This document shows, piece after piece, positions 1-5,585 of a stretch of 8,222 nucleotides of DNA. Every line of letters begins with the position of its first letter. Position 1 is the first letter of the stretch. The DNA is from Candidatus Portnoyibacteriota bacterium (GTDB lineage Bacteria; Patescibacteriota; Minisyncoccia; RBG-13-40-8-A; JAUWHN01), in assembly GCA_030605865.1 (NCBI GenBank), contig JAUWHN010000001.1:1-8222 (forward strand), written 5' to 3'. Under the pieces are notes generated by a model, which made no database searches, was not told the DNA's origin, and was given only the letters and a program-made list of their open reading frames with translations. The translations under genes and the position numbers were made by a program.

Positions 1-202
1 GTGGTTCCGCGATTAGTAATCTCAAAATCCATAAACCCAAAATTCCAATCAACAACAAATCCGTAAAATAAAGATACCCCGCAGTCCATTCATTAAATCT
101 GTTCTCCGACAGGGTATAAAATAAAATCTTCCTTGTCTGAAAAGGAATTGAAAAGATAAAAAAATAGAATGCTAATTTTTCAAGTTTTTCAAGCCATGCC
201 AT
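1..202 (-). CDS. O-antigen ligase-like membrane protein, N-terminal part (3' end outside window)
   Basis: This is an open frame of 67 codons running off the left edge of the window. It starts MAWLEKLEKLAFYFFIFSIP. The ATG lies two bases after the TAA of the upstream permease, so it is probably co-transcribed and translationally coupled with it. Visible features are a first hydrophobic segment (about residues 10-21, AFYFFIFSIPF), a short polar stretch with QTRKILFYT, and a second membrane segment (about residues 48-64, DLLLIGILGLWILRLLI). The layout of an early IPFQTRK motif followed by an LYFTDLLL helix is what I associate with O-antigen ligase/Wzy-type polymerases of Patescibacteria, which join surface glycans at the membrane. 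The identification rests on memory of that N-terminal pattern only. The diagnostic large periplasmic loop is outside the window, so another multi-pass membrane protein is possible. Confidence 0.5.
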   Translation of the reverse strand, partial: MAWLEKLEKLAFYFFIFSIPFQTRKILFYTLSENRFNEWTAGYLYFTDLLLIGILGLWILRLLIAEP

Positions 203-204
203 TT

Positions 205-1341
205 TTATTTTACGAAATAAAATATTTGATAAACCAGTCCCAGAATAAATACTCCAATTAAAGCGTAAGTTATGATTTTGGGGATTTTTAGGCTGTATTC
301 CGGTTCTCGATTGCCTAATTTTTTAGCTTTTTTATAAATTAAAACCAAAGCTGTTCCTTCAATAGCTCCCAAAACCACTCCTAAAAATCCAATAATTGGA
401 ATAAACTCTCTTAGACCGAGCAAAAATGCTATTAGAGGAACGGAGCAGACTAAAAACCAGCTTAAATGTTTATTTATCTTGTAATCGTACCAGAAAACCT
501 TTTTTAAGCAAAGACCTAAAATGAAAAAAGAAGATATCGCTGCCAAAGCGCCGAATATTGCCCCCAAAATTATTATTCCTCGTCCCAAAAAATTAGCAAG
601 GCCTTTGATTGCTTCGGTAGAAGTAGCTGGTCCTGTGACCCCAACTACCATAAACATAAACAAAAAATATAAGACAGCCGGAATTATGGTTCCCCAAATA
701 ATTACTTTTTTGTATCTTTTGCCATCCAACTTTATAATCTCTTTTATTTCAGGAATTGCTGCTCCTCCGGCTAAAGCCCAAAGAATAACTCCATATGGAA
801 GAAAAAAATGTTTCAAATTGATGGTTTCTAAATTAGATATATCGAGCTGGGGTAAGCCGGAAAAAAAGATTAAAAAGATAACTAAAATTAAAAATAAGGC
901 CATAACTAATTCTAATCGCTCAATTAAAGCCAACCCCATAAAAACCGCCAGGGCACCAACTGCAAAGAATATCAAACTATAAACAAAGGGCGCACCCCCA
1001 AATAAAGGAGAAAATATTGCGGAGAGGAATTCCCCGCTAATAATTATATAAACCAAAAGACTTCCATAAAGTCCAAATAATACTGAAAAGGTTATCACTG
1101 CTTTTCCTTTTTTTCCTAAATAGTGTTCAGCATAACCAACTAAACGATGTTTTTCCTTGGTTCGGCAAACAATCTCTCCATAAATAAGATGGATTAACAA
1201 GCTGACCCCGGTTAAAACAACTAAAAAAACAGCTCCAATCAAAAAACCTGATTGAGCTGCAACAAATGGGATACTGAATACTCCCGCGCCAACAATAGTA
1301 CCGATTAGAACGGCAGTTGCGTAAAAGAAGTTTTTATTCAT
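205..1341 (-). CDS. Amino acid permease, aromatic amino acid transporter-like (APC superfamily)
   Basis: This is a 378-residue polytopic inner-membrane protein with about eleven hydrophobic segments (roughly residues 5-28, 33-55, 80-106, 117-140, 143-164, 179-200, 211-238, 250-276, 293-308, 314-336 and 354-376). TM1 carries IGTIVGAGVFSIPFVAAQSG, the glycine-rich unwound helix typical of APC-type transporters. TM6 carries WALAGGAAIPEI, the matching broken helix. The length and the TM1 signature fit the Trp/Tyr permease (HAAAP) family, which takes up aromatic or hydroxy amino acids by proton symport. The actual substrate cannot be read from sequence. Uptake would suit a reduced-genome bacterium that cannot make its amino acids. 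The start is three bases after the stop of the EF-like gene, with a weak GGAA purine patch (TTGGAATAAACA) ahead of it, and the next gene starts two bases after its stop. The three genes look like one transcription unit. Confidence 0.8.
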   Translation of the reverse strand: MNKNFFYATAVLIGTIVGAGVFSIPFVAAQSGFLIGAVFLVVLTGVSLLIHLIYGEIVCRTKEKHRLVGYAEHYLGKKGKAVITFSVLFGLYGSLLVYIIISGEFLSAIFSPLFGGAPFVYSLIFFAVGALAVFMGLALIERLELVMALFLILVIFLIFFSGLPQLDISNLETINLKHFFLPYGVILWALAGGAAIPEIKEIIKLDGKRYKKVIIWGTIIPAVLYFLFMFMVVGVTGPATSTEAIKGLANFLGRGIIILGAIFGALAAISSFFILGLCLKKVFWYDYKINKHLSWFLVCSVPLIAFLLGLREFIPIIGFLGVVLGAIEGTALVLIYKKAKKLGNREPEYSLKIPKIITYALIGVFILGLVYQIFYFVK

Positions 1342-1344
1342 TGT

Positions 1345-1632
1345 TTATTCCAATACTTTATAAACCTCATCCCCCTCTCTAACTTTCTCTTTAACTTTCA
1401 ACCCAATCACATCGCCCTTTTTGGCCTTTTCAATCTGTTCGTGCTCAATCTGTATTGACTTTATTTCCTGCTCAAAATCAGTAGTGCCTCCTTTTACATG
1501 AATGGTGTCGCCCACATTCAACTTTTTGTTAAGCTCAATAATTCCTACTTCAATTTTTCCAAAGTAGTGAGTAATCTTACCCACTAATTCTTCCTTTGGC
1601 TTGTCTTTGGCAACCTTCTTTTCTTCAGCCAT
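1345..1632 (-). CDS. Small EF-Tu domain II-like protein (translation elongation factor-like)
   Basis: This is a 95-residue protein with a charged, Lys/Glu-rich N-terminus (residues 1-16) followed by one beta-barrel domain. The barrel shows GKITHYFGKIEVGIIEL (18-34), VGDTIHVKGGTTDFEQ (40-55), SIQIEHEQIEKAKKGD (58-73) and IGLKV...VREGDEVYKV (75-93). The order 'HYF/Y-K-I-VG-I-EL, GDTI--G-TTDF-Q, SMQIEH, GD-IGLKV, V-EGD-VYKV' matches domain II of translational GTPases and the similar C-terminal domain of some U32 peptidases. There is no GTPase domain, so it is not an elongation factor itself. Stand-alone copies are annotated as 'translation elongation factor-like protein' in several small-genome bacteria and archaea. 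The function is unknown; binding of tRNA or a protein partner is only a guess. No convincing Shine-Dalgarno precedes the ATG. The upstream spacer is filled with repeats. Confidence 0.75.
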   Translation of the reverse strand: MAEEKKVAKDKPKEELVGKITHYFGKIEVGIIELNKKLNVGDTIHVKGGTTDFEQEIKSIQIEHEQIEKAKKGDVIGLKVKEKVREGDEVYKVLE

Positions 1633-1636
1633 TATT

Positions 1637-1722
1637 TTAGCTTCTTAGGAATTAGCTTCTTAGCTTTTTAGTCCGCCAGTTAACAAATACTAAAAAGCTA
1701 CAAGCTACAAGCTAAAAAGCTA
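1637..1722. repeat. Inverted/tandem repeat cluster of TTAGCTT / AAGCTAC units
   Basis: Most of the 92-bp spacer between the LOG-like gene and the EF-like gene is repetitive. TTAGCTTCTTAG occurs twice with a 15-bp period (1637-1648, 1652-1663). On the right, AAGCTAC occurs at 1695-1701 and 1702-1708 and continues as AAGCTA at 1709-1714. CTAAAAAGCTA occurs twice with a 22-bp period (1690-1700, 1712-1722). The two halves are inverted relative to each other: TAGCTTTTTAGT (1661-1672) pairs perfectly with ACTAAAAAGCTA (1689-1700) around a 16-base GC-richer loop. The minus-strand transcript would fold into a long hairpin just ahead of the EF-like start. No U-tract follows, so it is not a typical terminator. 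Confidence 0.85.
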
Positions 1723-1724
1723 GA

Positions 1725-2267
1725 TTATGTTTTCTCTTTTTCGACCAATTTTAAGAGTTTTTTTACTAATTTTTTAGGGTCAGAATCGTAGACTATTTTA
1801 CCCGGCCCTCGATGAGCTTTTTTTACAATATCTCTAACCATATCAGCTATTCCGCCGGAACCAATTAAAACGCCGGTTGGCTTTTTATCCTCAAAAGCAA
1901 TAGTGAATTCATTTAGAGTTCCTATGCGGCCGCAAACTATAATAATCGCATCAGAACAACGAGCTAAAAGAAGATTCCGGCCGGCATAATCAAAGCCGGT
2001 ATAGATAATAAGGTCATGATAATCAGTTGGCAATCTATAGGTCTTTCTATGGGCTTTTTCCGAAGCAGCTGGCGAAATCCCAATAACTGTTCCTGCTTCT
2101 TCTTTGGCTCCAATAGCTGCCCAGTAAGGAATACCAGTAGTAGCGCCGGTAACCAAAACCCCGCCTTGTCTAATTATCTCTCTACCTACTTCTTTAGATA
2201 ATTCTAAGGCCCTGGGATTGCAATGCTTAGTTTCAGCTGCTCCCGAGACAACAATATTATACTTCAT
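1725..2267 (-). CDS. LOG/SLOG family protein (lysine decarboxylase-like Rossmann fold)
   Basis: This is a 180-residue single-domain protein. The N-terminus MKYNIVVSGAAET is a Rossmann first strand and loop. GGVLVTGATTGIPYWAAIGAKEEAGTVIGISPA (36-68) follows the LOG pattern of a glycine loop and helix before the second strand. GFDYAGRNLLLARCSDAIIIVCGRIGTLNEF (91-121) corresponds to the LOG region 'RK..m...sDa.i.lPGGxGTxxE'. The usual PGG is changed to VCGR while the G-T-x-x-E part (116-120) is kept. Classical LOG enzymes release free cytokinin bases from their nucleoside 5'-monophosphates, and wider SLOG proteins bind or cut nucleotide ligands. The altered motif makes the exact reaction uncertain. 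It starts 23 bases after the stop of the beta-CASP gene and has its own -10-like element across that junction. It is probably cytoplasmic. Confidence 0.7.
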   Translation of the reverse strand: MKYNIVVSGAAETKHCNPRALELSKEVGREIIRQGGVLVTGATTGIPYWAAIGAKEEAGTVIGISPAASEKAHRKTYRLPTDYHDLIIYTGFDYAGRNLLLARCSDAIIIVCGRIGTLNEFTIAFEDKKPTGVLIGSGGIADMVRDIVKKAHRGPGKIVYDSDPKKLVKKLLKLVEKEKT

Positions 2268-2275
2268 ATATTTTT

Positions 2276-2284
2276 ATAATACCA
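2276..2284 (-). promoter_or_regulatory. Extended -10 promoter element of the LOG-like gene
   Basis: The minus strand reads TGGTATTAT here, a TGn extension plus a -10 box matching TATAAT at five of six positions. The box ends eight bases before the ATG (A-rich AAAAATAT between them), so transcription would begin almost at the start codon. No good -35 is visible (TGGTAG at the 17-bp position), and there is no Shine-Dalgarno. The element lies within the short gap just after the beta-CASP stop codon. The DNA is very AT-rich, so a chance match is possible; the same spacing at two other genes supports it. Confidence 0.45.
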
Positions 2285-2290
2285 CTTTTT

Positions 2291-3640
2291 TTATAATTCT
2301 ACCACATCTCCCAATATTGGCGCCAACGCCTCTATGCCAAGATGGTCTTTAATCAGCTGGGTCAAAGCTAGAGCTGGTCCTTCTTCTCCATGGGTAACAA
2401 AAATTCGTTCCACTGGTTTTTTAAATCCAGTTAACCAATTGTAGATTTCTCGTTGATCAGCTTTAGAAGAATAAGCGCCTATTGCTTTTACCTCGGCTCT
2501 TATTGGAATCATTTCCCTAAAAATTTTAACTTCTTTTGCTCCATTTAAAATTCTTCTCCCCAAACTTCCAGCCACCTGATAACCTACTATTAAAAGGCAG
2601 CTATTAGGATCGGGTAAGTAACGGATTTCATGATGTAATATTCTGCCGCCGGTAGACATACCCGAACCAGCCATAATTATTTTTGGAGGATTGACGTTAT
2701 TAATTTGTTTTGATTCCTCTGCTGATTTTGTAAGGCTTAATCCAGGGAACTTAAAAAGATCATCCCCGGACTCAATTAAATAAGTAGCTTCTTTATTATA
2801 ATAGTCTGGATATTTTTTATAGACCTCCAATGCTTCAATAGCCATGGGACTATCAATAAAAATCGGCACTTTGGGAATCCGATGATTTTCAACTAATTCA
2901 TTTAATTCATAAAGTAATTCCTGGGTCCTTTCCAGGGCAAAAGCGGGAATCATTAGAGTTCCTCCTTTGGCAATAGTGTCTTCAATGACATTTTCTAAAA
3001 GATCCCTCCGCTGCCCTACTGCTTCATGAATCCGGTCTCCGTAAGTAGATTCAACAACTACATAATCTGCTTCATCAATAAATTCAATAGGTTTTAATAA
3101 GGGAACCGGCGGATTGCCAAGATCGCCAGAAAAGACAATTTTTTTACCTTCGGCCCAAACTTCAATTATTGCCGAGCCGAGAATATGGCCAGCGTCGCGA
3201 AATCGACAAGAAATTCCTTTACCTAAATTGATTTTTTCTCCATAGTTGATGCCTCTTATCAATTTTAAACTTTCTTCTACGTCAATAAATCTATAAATTG
3301 GTTCCCGGTTAAGATATCTGGCTTCCTTTTCCAATATTCCCTGACTGTCTTCAAGCATAATATAGGCAAAGTCTTTTGTCGGCTTAGTAGCTAAAATCTT
3401 TCCTCGAAAACCGTCTTTGTAAAGTTTGGGAATTCGTCCGGTGTGATCAATGTGAGCATGAGTAACTAAAAGATAATCTATTTCTTTTGGATTATAGGAA
3501 AAATCTTCGTAGTTTTTATTTTCAACATGTTGAGCGCCCTGGAACATACCACAATCAATCAAGATCTTGGCGTTGTCTGTCTCTAATAAATAATTGGAGC
3601 CGGTGACCATCTGAGCAGCACCGTAAAAATGAAGTCGCAT
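2291..3640 (-). CDS. Beta-CASP metallo-beta-lactamase-fold RNA hydrolase (YSH1/CPSF-like exonuclease family)
   Basis: This is a 449-residue protein of normal length for the stand-alone MBL/beta-CASP family (COG1236-like). The metal site is complete: THAHIDHTGRIP (60-71; HxHxDH = H61, H63, D65, H66), H152 in AGHILGSA, and D173 in FSGDLGNP. The beta-CASP insert follows with motif A (E197 in VESTYGDR), motif B in GSGMSTGGRILHHEIRYL (325-342), and motif C H417 in VTHGEEG. These proteins act as two-zinc endo- or 5'-3' exonucleases on RNA in the cytoplasm. The related archaeal and bacterial proteins work in mRNA 3' processing and turnover. There is no KH domain (archaeal aCPSF) and no RNase J C-terminal domain, so the substrate is open. 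It has its own extended -10 element. Downstream, the LOG-like gene begins 23 bases after its stop. Confidence 0.88.
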   Translation of the reverse strand: MRLHFYGAAQMVTGSNYLLETDNAKILIDCGMFQGAQHVENKNYEDFSYNPKEIDYLLVTHAHIDHTGRIPKLYKDGFRGKILATKPTKDFAYIMLEDSQGILEKEARYLNREPIYRFIDVEESLKLIRGINYGEKINLGKGISCRFRDAGHILGSAIIEVWAEGKKIVFSGDLGNPPVPLLKPIEFIDEADYVVVESTYGDRIHEAVGQRRDLLENVIEDTIAKGGTLMIPAFALERTQELLYELNELVENHRIPKVPIFIDSPMAIEALEVYKKYPDYYNKEATYLIESGDDLFKFPGLSLTKSAEESKQINNVNPPKIIMAGSGMSTGGRILHHEIRYLPDPNSCLLIVGYQVAGSLGRRILNGAKEVKIFREMIPIRAEVKAIGAYSSKADQREIYNWLTGFKKPVERIFVTHGEEGPALALTQLIKDHLGIEALAPILGDVVEL

Positions 3641-3648
3641 ATATTAAT

Positions 3649-3657
3649 ATTATATCA
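3649..3657 (-). promoter_or_regulatory. Extended -10 promoter (TGATATAAT) of the beta-CASP gene
   Basis: The minus strand shows a perfect TATAAT preceded by TG one base upstream, the extended -10 form that can work with a poor -35. The -35 region is weak (TTGCTG with a 19-bp spacer at 3674-3679). The -10 ends eight bases before the ATG of the beta-CASP gene, so the mRNA leader would be only 0-3 nt. No Shine-Dalgarno is present. The gene is separated from metK by two palindromes, consistent with a separate transcription start here. Confidence 0.65.
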
Positions 3658-3694
3658 CAAAAAATAAAAAACACAGCAAAACCCCAACAACACC

Positions 3695-3724
3695 AAAGCC
3701 CTCTGAAGTGCTTCGGAGGGCTTT
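3695..3724. terminator. Probable bidirectional intrinsic terminator downstream of metK
   Basis: AAAGCCCTCTGAAG (3695-3708) pairs with CTTCGGAGGGCTTT (3711-3724), leaving a small GUGC-type loop. As plus-strand RNA the stem is complete with one U-G wobble and is followed by a U-run. As minus-strand RNA, the direction of metK, there is one C-A mismatch, with an A-run before and UUU after the stem. The location just after metK argues for use as its terminator. The better-formed version faces the other way, where no gene is visible. It could therefore also be a mobile palindrome that happens to sit here. Confidence 0.6.
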
Positions 3725-3727
3725 TCT

Positions 3728-3752
3728 ATGTGTGAGGCTCAACCTCACACAT
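3728..3752. repeat. Perfect 10-bp-arm palindrome abutting the metK stop codon
   Basis: ATGTGTGAGG (3728-3737) and CCTCACACAT (3743-3752) are perfect inverted arms around a CTCAA loop. The element begins one base after the metK stop codon in the direction of metK transcription and is three bases from the terminator-like hairpin. It could protect the metK mRNA 3' end or form part of a tandem terminator. Its perfect symmetry, and the second palindrome beside it, also suggest a small repetitive extragenic palindrome. Confidence 0.8.
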
Positions 3753-3753
3753 T

Positions 3754-4914
3754 TTAAATAAATTTCTTTAATTGGCTGACTTTATTTAATTTTTCCCAGG
3801 GGAGATTCAAATCGTCGCGGCCAAAGTGGCCATAAACAGCTACTTGTCGATAAAGAGGTCTGCGCAAACCAAGGTTTTTGATTAACATTCCCGGCCGCAA
3901 GTCAAAAACTTTTCTAATAATTTCGGAAATCTTCTCGTCTGACAACTTTCCTGTGCCATAAGTATTAACATCGATTGCTAAGGGGTCAGCTACTCCAATA
4001 ACATAAGCCAAGCGAATCTCAACTTTATTGGCTAACCCGGCTGCCACTAAATTCTTAGCCACCCAGCGGGCACCGTAAGAAGCCGACCTATCAACTTTAG
4101 TCGGGTCTTTCCCGCTGAACGCCCCTCCTCCGTGAGAACCAACTCCACCATAGGTATCAACGATAATTTTTCTACCGGTTAAACCAGTATCACCCTTTGG
4201 CCCCCCAACAGCAAAACGGCCAGTGGCATTAATATGGTATTTAGTATTTTGGTCTAAAAATTTCTCGGGAACAATTTTCTGAATTACTTCGCGCTTAATA
4301 TCGCTTCTTAATTTTGCCATGGAAACTTTGGGGTCATGCTGGGCAGCAATAACTACGTTCTCAAGTCGGGCTGGCTTTCCGTCCTTATATTCAACCGTAA
4401 CCTGAGATTTTCCATCGGGTCTTAAATAGGGTAAAATTTTCTTTTTTCTTACTTCGGCCAATCTTTTAACCAGCTTATGCGCCAAAACAATTGGCAAAGG
4501 CATATATTGAGGCGTTTCTTTGGTAGCATAACCAAACATCAAGCCCTGATCCCCGGCTCCTATGGTTTCAAAATCTTCTTTCTTGTATTGGCTGACACCT
4601 AAAGCAATATCTTTTGACTGTTCTTGAATGGCAACTAATACTCCGCAAGTTGCGTAATCAAAACCATAACTGGCATCAGTATAACCAATATCTTTAATTA
4701 CTCCTCTTATAATTTGAGGAATGTCAATATAAGAATCCGTGGTCATTTCTCCGGCTACCATTAGTATGCCGTTAGTGGCCAGAGATTCGACTGCTACTCG
4801 ACCCTGGGGATCTTCTTTTAAAACAGCATCCAAAATAGCATCCGAAATCTGGTCGCACATTTTATCCGGGTGCCCCTCGGTCACTGATTCAGATGTAAGA
4901 AAGTGTTTTTGCAT
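3754..4914 (-). CDS. metK: S-adenosylmethionine synthase (methionine adenosyltransferase)
   Basis: This 386-residue enzyme makes S-adenosylmethionine from ATP and methionine in the cytoplasm (EC 2.5.1.6). All family signatures of the bacterial/eukaryotic type are present: SVTEGHPDKMCDQISDAILD (10-29, with H15 and D17), GEMTT (55-59), the IGAGDQGLMFGYA loop (118-130, nucleotide and methionine site), the lysine/arginine phosphate-binding region around GRFAVGGPKGDTGLTGRK (232-249), and GGGAFSGKDPTKVDRSA (262-278, P-loop-like). The length is usual for the family. The start fits the conserved KHFLTSESVTEGHPDK N-terminus. It has a separate sigma70-like promoter and no SAM riboswitch. The product feeds SAM to the two likely SAM users nearby, the class I methyltransferase and the radical-SAM Elp3, though MetK serves the whole cell. 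It is followed by two hairpins. Confidence 0.98.
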   Translation of the reverse strand: MQKHFLTSESVTEGHPDKMCDQISDAILDAVLKEDPQGRVAVESLATNGILMVAGEMTTDSYIDIPQIIRGVIKDIGYTDASYGFDYATCGVLVAIQEQSKDIALGVSQYKKEDFETIGAGDQGLMFGYATKETPQYMPLPIVLAHKLVKRLAEVRKKKILPYLRPDGKSQVTVEYKDGKPARLENVVIAAQHDPKVSMAKLRSDIKREVIQKIVPEKFLDQNTKYHINATGRFAVGGPKGDTGLTGRKIIVDTYGGVGSHGGGAFSGKDPTKVDRSASYGARWVAKNLVAAGLANKVEIRLAYVIGVADPLAIDVNTYGTGKLSDEKISEIIRKVFDLRPGMLIKNLGLRRPLYRQVAVYGHFGRDDLNLPWEKLNKVSQLKKFI

Positions 4915-4923
4915 GTTATTTAC

Positions 4924-4952
4924 ATCTTAATCTTGTTTTAGAAAACGGTCAA
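4924..4952 (-). promoter_or_regulatory. Sigma70-like promoter of metK, near-leaderless
   Basis: On the minus strand the -35 TTGACC (4947-4952) is followed by an exact 17-bp spacer and the -10 TAAGAT (4924-4929). Nine bases, GTAAATAAC, separate the -10 from the metK ATG, so the start of transcription would fall about 2-4 nt before the start codon. There is no Shine-Dalgarno and no room for a riboswitch. The promoter lies entirely in the 56-bp gap after the DNA glycosylase gene and indicates that metK is transcribed apart from the upstream pair. Confidence 0.75.
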
Positions 4953-4970
4953 GTTGTGAATAATCTGTAT

Positions 4971-5585
4971 TTAAATTTTCGAAACGAATTTGTTGTCTTT
5001 TATATAAAACCGCCAGGGTTTGTCTGCCCATTCTTGGGCATAGTCAATCCCGATTCTTTTACTGGCAATGATTTGACTGGGCTTTATTGCTTCGCCCTCC
5101 CGCCCTTTGGGCGAGGCTCGCCTCGATTCCATCAAGGCGGCAAGCCAAACTTCCCGACTCGTAACCACATCCACTCCATAATGACTTTTATTGAAACCCA
5201 TCCAGCGACACAGTTTTCCCGGCCCATTAGCGATATTAGGGTTTAGGGTATAGCGTTTAGGGTATGAGGGTTCCAGGGCGCGGATTAGAACACATTCTGG
5301 CCTGCCTTCTTTGCCCGTTGATATGTTCAATTGCCAATACATTCCATAAACCAAATAAATATAAATATGGCCGCCAATCAACCATTCGGCCTTGTTTCTT
5401 TTTGTAATTTTGTTGCCAAAGGCATGAGAAGCTTTATCTTCTGGCCCAATATAAGCTTCTGTCTCAACAATCTTGCCGACAAGCTTGCCCCTTTTAGTTT
5501 TGTGAACTAAATATTTACCAAGCATCTGCCTGGCTACTTTTAGAGTTGGTTGGGTATAAAAATTTCTTGGCAATCTCTTGTTCAT
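4971..5585 (-). CDS. 3-methyladenine DNA glycosylase, AAG/MPG family, with two extra segments
   Basis: This 204-residue base-excision-repair enzyme removes alkylated purines such as 3-methyladenine from DNA. Family blocks are clear: RNFYTQPTLKVARQMLGKYLV (7-27), IVETEAYIGPEDKASHAF (39-56), YIYLVYGMYWQLNIST (75-90), VLIRALEP (99-106), NGPGKLCRWMGF (120-131) and IKPSQI...KRIGIDYAQEWADKPWRFYI (167-195). By motif alignment to human AAG, E43, Y45, H54, Y77 and N87 match E125, Y127, H136, Y159 and N169, so the active site looks intact. Two stretches look foreign: residues 107-117 (SYPKRYTLNPN), coded by a heptamer repeat, and about 150-166 (ALMESRRASPKGREGEA), coded by a GC-rich palindromic stretch. 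Both lie between conserved blocks. The ATG overlaps the upstream methyltransferase stop (TAATG), implying coupling. No Shine-Dalgarno is seen. Confidence 0.95.
   Translation of the reverse strand: MNKRLPRNFYTQPTLKVARQMLGKYLVHKTKRGKLVGKIVETEAYIGPEDKASHAFGNKITKRNKAEWLIGGHIYIYLVYGMYWQLNISTGKEGRPECVLIRALEPSYPKRYTLNPNIANGPGKLCRWMGFNKSHYGVDVVTSREVWLAALMESRRASPKGREGEAIKPSQIIASKRIGIDYAQEWADKPWRFYIKDNKFVSKI
5094..5125. repeat. GC-rich palindromic element inside the DNA glycosylase gene
   Basis: Two overlapping palindromes stand out in AT-rich coding DNA: CGCCC-TTT-GGGCG (5101-5113) and CGAGG-CTCG-CCTCG (5112-5125). A further CCTC at 5097-5100 can extend the first. They encode roughly residues 154-164 (SRRASPKGREG) of the glycosylase, in a position where family members normally pass directly from the 'EVWL' helix to 'IKPSQI'. 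The insert keeps the frame. It recalls palindromic elements that insert in frame into genes, as known in Rickettsia, but no sequence relationship to those is claimed. Confidence 0.65.
5235..5269. repeat. TTTAGGG-type heptamer array inside the DNA glycosylase gene
   Basis: Five consecutive 7-bp units lie here on the plus strand: ATTAGGG, TTTAGGG, TATAGCG, TTTAGGG, TATGAGG. Two units are exact TTTAGGG and the others differ at one to three positions. On the coding strand they read as CCCTAAA-like units and encode about residues 106-117 of the glycosylase, PSYPKRYTLNPN. The 7-bp period is not a multiple of three, so successive units are read in different frames. The array lies between the conserved RALEP and NGPGK blocks, where the family tolerates length change. 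Confidence 0.75.

Noticed and set aside
521..982. Plus-strand open frame of 153 codons inside the permease gene
   Set aside because: It is antisense to a clear transporter, its translation is Lys/Ile/Pro-rich without domain motifs, and it has no start signals; it is a shadow of the real gene.
1637..1722. CRISPR array
   Set aside because: Units are 7-22 bp, overlapping and inverted, with no spacers of regular length and no cas genes nearby; the same holds for the ATACTGAA and TTTAGGG arrays.
4915..4970. SAM riboswitch upstream of metK
   Set aside because: The gap is only 56 bp and the promoter -10 ends nine bases before the ATG, leaving no room for a leader aptamer.
4956..5246. Plus-strand open frame of 96 codons opposite the DNA glycosylase
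   Set aside because: It lies almost wholly antisense to a strongly recognised gene and has no recognisable motif.
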